Shown here one piece after another: positions 62,077-64,000 of a stretch of 64,000 nucleotides of DNA. Within the stretch, counting starts at the first letter, position 1, and every line of letters starts with the position of its first letter. The stretch is from the NCBI GenBank assembly GCA_963698265.1, contig CAVOQC010000002.1, forward strand, positions 248,001-312,000, in the 5' to 3' direction. The notes below the pieces were generated by a model, which was not told the DNA's origin, made no database searches, and saw only the letters and a list, made by a program, of their open reading frames with translations. The DNA comes from FEB-7 sp963698265. GTDB taxonomy: Bacteria > Pseudomonadota > Gammaproteobacteria > Burkholderiales > Usitatibacteraceae. Both the position numbers and the translations under genes were made by a program.

Positions 62077-63338
62077 GGGGCGCGCTGCATCACCGCGGCG
62101 AAGAAGCCGTCGGTGTCGTGCACGTGCGGCAGAAGCCGGAGGAAGCGCTCGCAGCCGGGGATCGTCACGCCCTGGCGTGCCAGCACTTCGGCGCAGGGGA
62201 CGATCGAGAAATCCGGGTGCGCGGCGAGGAAGCGCTCGACGATCGCCTCGTTTTCCTCCTCGAGCAGGCTGCAGGTGCCGTAGACGAGGCGCCCGCCGGG
62301 CTTCAGCAACGCCGCCGCCGCCTCGAGAATGGCGAATTGCTTCGCGGTGAGCTCGGCGATCCCGGCTTCCGTCTGCCGCGTCTTCAGGTCGGGGTTGCGC
62401 CGCAGCGTGCCCAGGCCCGTGCAGGGCGCGTCCACGAGGACGCGGTCGACCTTGCCGCGCAGGCGCTTCACCTTGGCGTCGTTCTCGCTGGCGATGCGCT
62501 GGGGGTGGACATTGGACAGGCCCGATCGGCGCAGCCGCGGCGTGAGGTTGGCCAGGCGCTTGTCGGAGACGTCGTAGGCGTAGAGGCGTCCGTGGGAGCC
62601 CATCGCGGCGCCCAGCTGCAGCGTCTTGCCGCCCGCGCCGGCGCAGAAGTCGACCACCATGTCCGCGCGCTTGGGCTCCACCAGCATGCCGAGGATCTGG
62701 CTGCCCTCGTCCTGCACTTCCACCGCGCCCTCGAGGAACATCGGGTGGCGGTTGAGGGCCACTTTCTCCTTGACCCGCACGCCGACCGGCGAGAAGCGCG
62801 CGGGGGAGGCCGGCGTGCCGTCGGCCTCGAGGCGCTGGAGCACGGCCTCGCGGGGTGCCTTGATCGTGTTCACGCGCAGGTCGAGCGGCGCGGGGTGGTG
62901 GAAGCTCTTCGCGATGGCGAGGATCTCCTCGTCCGGGAGGCGCCGCCGCAAGCGCGCGATCACCCAGTCGGGGAGGTCGGCGCGGATCTCGAAGGGCAGG
63001 GCGTCCAGGTCGCGCGCCTTGAGGGCGGCGAGCCAGGCCTGCTCCCCTGCCTTCAGGAGGGAGTCCAACGCACCGATGCCCACGCCCTGGAGCTTCACGA
63101 GGGAAGCGAGCGCCATCTCGCGCGGCGAGGCCGAGGGCGTCACGGTCTCGAGCAGCCTGCGGCGGCGCAGCACCGAGTACACCGTGTCGGCCACGAGCGC
63201 GCGGTCGCGGCTGCCCAGGCCGCGGTTGTCGCGGAAGTAGTGCTTGAGGACGACGTCCGCGGGGCTGCGCAAGGGCAGGACGACGGAGAGTGCGTGCACG
63301 GTTGCGTCGAGTTGCGCGCGGGTGAGGGCGGTGGCCAT
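62073..63338 (-). CDS. RsmB/NOP-family rRNA cytosine-5 methyltransferase
   Basis: 421 residues. An N-terminal NusB-like helical part (about 1-140) is followed by the Rossmann methyltransferase: VDFCAGAGGKTLQLGA (SAM), VDAPCTGLGTLRRNPDL with one catalytic cysteine, and YGTCSLLEEENEAIV with the nucleophilic cysteine. It methylates C5 of a cytosine in 16S rRNA or similar RNA. It is shorter than E. coli RsmB/RsmF types and the exact target is unknown. It lies 28 bp behind the DUF3108 gene on the same strand. Confidence 0.9.
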   Translation of the reverse strand: MATALTRAQLDATVHALSVVLPLRSPADVVLKHYFRDNRGLGSRDRALVADTVYSVLRRRRLLETVTPSASPREMALASLVKLQGVGIGALDSLLKAGEQAWLAALKARDLDALPFEIRADLPDWVIARLRRRLPDEEILAIAKSFHHPAPLDLRVNTIKAPREAVLQRLEADGTPASPARFSPVGVRVKEKVALNRHPMFLEGAVEVQDEGSQILGMLVEPKRADMVVDFCAGAGGKTLQLGAAMGSHGRLYAYDVSDKRLANLTPRLRRSGLSNVHPQRIASENDAKVKRLRGKVDRVLVDAPCTGLGTLRRNPDLKTRQTEAGIAELTAKQFAILEAAAALLKPGGRLVYGTCSLLEEENEAIVERFLAAHPDFSIVPCAEVLARQGVTIPGCERFLRLLPHVHDTDGFFAAVMQRAP

Positions 63339-63366
63339 GGGCGGTGCCGGTTCGTTCGTGGCCGGG

Positions 63367-63999
63367 CTACTGCGCCCGGACCGAGGTGGCGGTCTGCTCC
63401 ACCACGAGGCGATTCCTCGCGATCGGGTAGCGCAGCTTCACCGGTAGGTAGTGCTGGTCGATGCCCAGCCAGACGTCGACGGTCTCCTCGGGCTTCTCGC
63501 CCGTGTGGCGCAGATGCAGCGTGCGCGCGCGGCCGATCGGCAGGTCGAGCGACTCCTCGCCCAGGACCTCGAGCCGGTACTGGTAGAGGCGGCGCTGCGT
63601 GTAGACGCGAAGCGCCATCGACTCGCCCTGCGGCGGCCGGTGCGCGAGCTGGAAGATCATGGAGAGCCAGTCGACCGTCGCGTCCGCGAGGGCCGCGGTC
63701 TTGCGGCTGTCGCCGCGCCGGAATTCCACCTGGCGGGCCTCCCAGTCGAAGGCGAGCCCTTCCTCGGGTGTTGCGCCGCGGCGTTCCGTGAAGCGCTCGG
63801 GCTTCAGTCCCTGGGGCGTGACCCGCCCGCTCGTCGACTGCTCGATCCGCCCCTCGAGGAAGAGGGTGAAGAAGCCGACGGCCTGCGCCGTGCCGGTGAT
63901 CTCGTAGCGCTCGCCGTCGCGCTTCCACGTGTACTCGGCCTCGCCGTCGGCGAAGACGGAACTGAGCGCATAGGCGATCGTGACTTCCCCGGGCAGCGC
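63367..63999 (-). CDS. DUF3108 domain protein (5' truncated at window edge)
   Basis: The frame is open to the window end, so the gene starts outside. The visible ~210 residues have DUF3108 strands: a Y-x-W-K-R-D-G segment near the right edge, GRVTPQGLKPERFTERR, WLGIDQHYLPVKLRYPI. DUF3108 proteins are secreted or periplasmic beta-rich proteins of unknown role. A GTG at 63729 could be misread as the start but lies mid-domain. Confidence 0.8.
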   Translation of the reverse strand, partial: ALPGEVTIAYALSSVFADGEAEYTWKRDGERYEITGTAQAVGFFTLFLEGRIEQSTSGRVTPQGLKPERFTERRGATPEEGLAFDWEARQVEFRRGDSRKTAALADATVDWLSMIFQLAHRPPQGESMALRVYTQRRLYQYRLEVLGEESLDLPIGRARTLHLRHTGEKPEETVDVWLGIDQHYLPVKLRYPIARNRLVVEQTATSVRAQ

Positions 64000-64000
64000 G

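Overview
The window looks like a chromosomal core segment of a high-GC betaproteobacterium. The evidence is the very GC-rich coding sequence, the trxA-rho-rpmE2 order, a glcD-glcD-glcE-glcF glycolate oxidase locus, a two-gene AddB/AddA-type recombination nuclease and a short cydAB-type quinol oxidase. The taxonomic call is an inference. I found no tRNA, rRNA, CRISPR array, insertion sequence or prophage. Genes are densely packed on both strands, often with overlapping stops and starts.

Layout. 1-2.9 kb: the end of an MMPL/RND exporter, a DUF423 membrane protein, a MOSC protein and an SPFH-GYF_2 protein. 2.9-7.1 kb: a leftward run that brackets a UmuC-like polymerase, an SDR and a LysE exporter between two antioxidant enzymes (free methionine-R-sulfoxide reductase and a Prx5-type peroxiredoxin). 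7.2-14.4 kb: oligopeptidase B, an EamA transporter, an NTF2-like protein, a frameshifted formate-tetrahydrofolate ligase behind two FNR-like dyads, a Ser/Thr kinase fused to a cyclic-nucleotide-binding domain, and DUF456. 14.4-19.7 kb: glycolate oxidase genes with two GlcD paralogues. 19.7-25.1 kb: an MgtE-like transporter and a SERCA-like Ca2+-ATPase behind another FNR-like dyad, then a GT-C glycosyltransferase. 25.2-30.5 kb: L31, Rho, thioredoxin, 7Fe ferredoxin and cydAB. 30.5-39.9 kb: two sensor kinases and an RND efflux pump, with TrxC and a YgaP-like protein heading the same leftward operon. This operon is divergent from a CsoR-family repressor, and both promoters carry a matching palindrome. 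40-46.1 kb: addB-like and addA-like genes. 46.1-54.4 kb: hydrolase, CorA, YceH, a LysR regulator divergent from a 61-aa protein, an SrkA-like kinase, a TrpD/YbiB-like protein, a 32-aa membrane microprotein with a PuuD-like membrane protein, DUF192, a small lipoprotein and a CbiX-like chelatase. 54.4-64 kb: dut, coaBC, radC, rpmB-rpmG, a DUF2867 SDR with no canonical start, a desaturase with an ISL3-transposase-like tail, MscS, a PLD nuclease, an RsmB-family methyltransferase and a truncated DUF3108 gene.

The most useful observations are: (i) paired TATAC-N8-GTATA operators sitting in the -35/-10 spacers of the divergent CsoR and YgaP-TrxC-RND promoters; (ii) FNR/ANR-like dyads before fhs and before the Mg/Ca transport pair; (iii) several genes whose -10 hexamer lies 6-9 nt before the start codon, suggesting leaderless mRNAs; (iv) the SDR whose NAD-binding loop lies in frame with, and directly after, the desaturase stop; (v) an apparent oxidative-damage operon; and (vi) a 32-aa membrane microprotein. 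No clearly new defence or mobile system is visible.
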